From positions 496,001 to 560,000 of the forward strand of contig JADJPS010000018.1 in the NCBI GenBank assembly GCA_016713105.1: a DNA stretch of 64,000 bases, given 5' to 3'. The notes beneath the pieces were generated by a model. That model worked only from the letters and a program-made list of their open reading frames with translations, was not told the DNA's origin and made no database searches. This DNA comes from Devosia sp. GTDB taxonomy: Bacteria; Pseudomonadota; Alphaproteobacteria; Rhizobiales; Devosiaceae. Every line of letters begins with the position of its first letter. The first letter of the stretch is position 1. A program made the translations under genes and the position numbers. Shown here piece after piece: positions 63,232-64,000 of this stretch.

Positions 63232-63306
63232 TGGTGGGTGTAACAGGGATTGAACCTGTGACCCCTACCATGTCAAGGTAGTGCTCTCCCGCTGAGCTAT
63301 ACACCC
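63232..63306 (-). tRNA. tRNA-Val (anticodon GAC)
   Basis: 75 bases including an encoded CCA. Acceptor stem GGGTGTA/TACACCC, anticodon loop TTGACAT giving anticodon GAC, same D and T arms as its neighbour 49 bases away. Reads GTC and GTT codons. The two genes differ at few positions and look like a local duplication. Confidence 0.95.
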
Positions 63307-63412
63307 ATCGCTTCGCTGCACGTCCGGGCTCGCCCGTTCGGTGCGAGCGCGGATAGACCATGAAACCCGATTGCGGGTCAAGGGGGCAACCCGCACCACA
63401 AGACCACCGTGC

Positions 63413-63772
63413 TCACGCGGCGAGCAAACGCTCGACCTCAAGCACCAGATCCTTGAGATGGAAGGGCTTGGACAGCACCGAGGCATCCTTGGGCGCGTCC
63501 GAGTCGGGATTGAGCGCCACTGCGGCAAAACCGGTGATGAACATCACCTTTAGATCCGGATCGAGTTCGGTGGCGCGGCGCGCCAGTTCGATCCCGTCCA
63601 TCTCCGGCATGACGATGTCGCTGAGCAGCAGCGAGAACGGCTCCTCGCGCAGCCGCTCGTAGGCCGACTTGCCATTGTCGAAGGAAACCACGTCGTAACC
63701 GGCGTTCTTGAGAGCCCGGGTGAGGAACTGCCGCATGTCGTTGTCGTCTTCTGCGAGCAAAATGCGCTTCAT
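63413..63772 (-). CDS. cpdR: Response regulator CpdR
   Basis: 119 residues, a receiver domain only. In Caulobacter and rhizobia the unphosphorylated form primes the ClpXP protease for cell-cycle substrates. MKRILLAEDDNDMRQFLTRA, phospho-acceptor Asp in LLLSDIVMPEMDGIELARRA, FITGFAAVALNPDSDAPKDA and VLSKPFHLKDLVLEVE match CpdR almost word for word, including the end LLAA. AAGGA precedes the ATG. Confidence 0.95.
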   Translation of the reverse strand: MKRILLAEDDNDMRQFLTRALKNAGYDVVSFDNGKSAYERLREEPFSLLLSDIVMPEMDGIELARRATELDPDLKVMFITGFAAVALNPDSDAPKDASVLSKPFHLKDLVLEVERLLAA

Positions 63773-63953
63773 GGCATCCTTCTTACACGGCTTCTTCCGG
63801 GAGACTCTACGCGCTTCTGTTTAATGCATGTTTGCTGGCTTTTGAACCCGCCACCGGCATCCGATGCGGGTTTCGGCGGCATTCTGGACAATTGCGACGT
63901 CAGGCGGCAAACTGACCGCGGTGAGCGGTGCTTCGGCACCGAGGGAGAGCGCG

Positions 63954-64000
63954 TTGCAGTCCGACTATTGGGACAGGCCGGCATTCGAGACCATCCGGCC
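63954..64000 (+). CDS. Start of a further gene, possibly N-formylglutamate amidohydrolase
   Basis: TTG 63954 behind GAGGGAGAGCG opens a frame to the window end: MQSDYWDRPAFETIRP. In related genomes cpdR is divergent from an N-formylglutamate amidohydrolase gene, whose N-terminus is similar. Only 15-16 residues are visible, so the product is tentative. Confidence 0.4.
   Translation, partial: MQSDYWDRPAFETIR

Overview
The window is high-GC chromosomal DNA of an alphaproteobacterium, most likely order Hyphomicrobiales and perhaps Devosia-like. That placement is an inference from gene content: GapR (DUF2312), CpdR, DUF1036, DUF992, DUF882, the aa3-type oxidase subunit IV beside a split pntA, a ligase/exonuclease DNA repair pair and FdsGBACD formate dehydrogenase. 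I see no transposase, prophage, integrase, CRISPR array or rRNA. The DNA is ordinary core and near-core genome with short operons.

Layout. 1-4.7 kb: purK end, rpsU, a DUF992 secreted protein, an alpha/beta hydrolase, a DsbA-like protein and an unknown membrane protein. 4.7-10.2 kb: proton-translocating transhydrogenase operon (pntA, pntAB, a small unknown membrane gene, pntB), cytochrome oxidase subunit IV and oligoendopeptidase F. 10.3-17.6 kb: an NtrC-like regulator lacking GAFTGA, two cell-wall proteins (L,D-transpeptidase, DUF882) and dxs. 17.9-28.5 kb: HerA-like ATPase, hpt, a GT10 fucosyltransferase, a GMC oxidoreductase/SDR pair, gapR, DUF1036-pyk, an M20 peptidase, an SRPBCC protein and rpmJ. 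28.7-34.8 kb: a degenerate response regulator and a complete oppABCDF-type peptide importer. 34.9-43.7 kb: fatty-acid degradation (thiolase, fadB, fadE; divergent fadD, a MerR regulator, a lipoprotein) with matching palindromes in the promoters. 43.7-47.2 kb: YefM/YoeB toxin-antitoxin, a UVR-motif protein, ATP-dependent ligase and its exonuclease. 47.3-55.8 kb: aldo/keto reductase, a poly-G block, M16 peptidase, trxC, prfC and two Omp25-like porins flanking a 23-codon gene. 56-62.9 kb: fdsGBA-fdhD-fdsD and an HtrA-like protein without a catalytic triad. 63.1-64 kb: two tRNA-Val genes, cpdR and the start of the next gene.

How the genes work together. FadD activates fatty acids, FadE, FadB and the thiolase carry out beta-oxidation, and the MerR protein encoded behind fadD is the obvious candidate for reading acyl-CoA and acting at the TTGACG-n4-CGTCAA palindromes that overlap the fadE and fadD -35 boxes. 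The FdsGBA complex oxidises formate to reduce NAD+, with FdhD inserting sulfur into the molybdenum cofactor, and transhydrogenase links NADH to NADPH.

Sequence quality. At least 11 single-step reading-frame breaks fall in otherwise well-conserved genes (pntAB, the small pnt gene, pntB, pepF, oppA, fadB, prfC twice, fdsA three times), and a stretch of about 150 nearly pure G sits inside a repeat at 48.4-48.6 kb. These look like sequencing or assembly errors rather than gene decay, and the broken genes are annotated here as whole loci.
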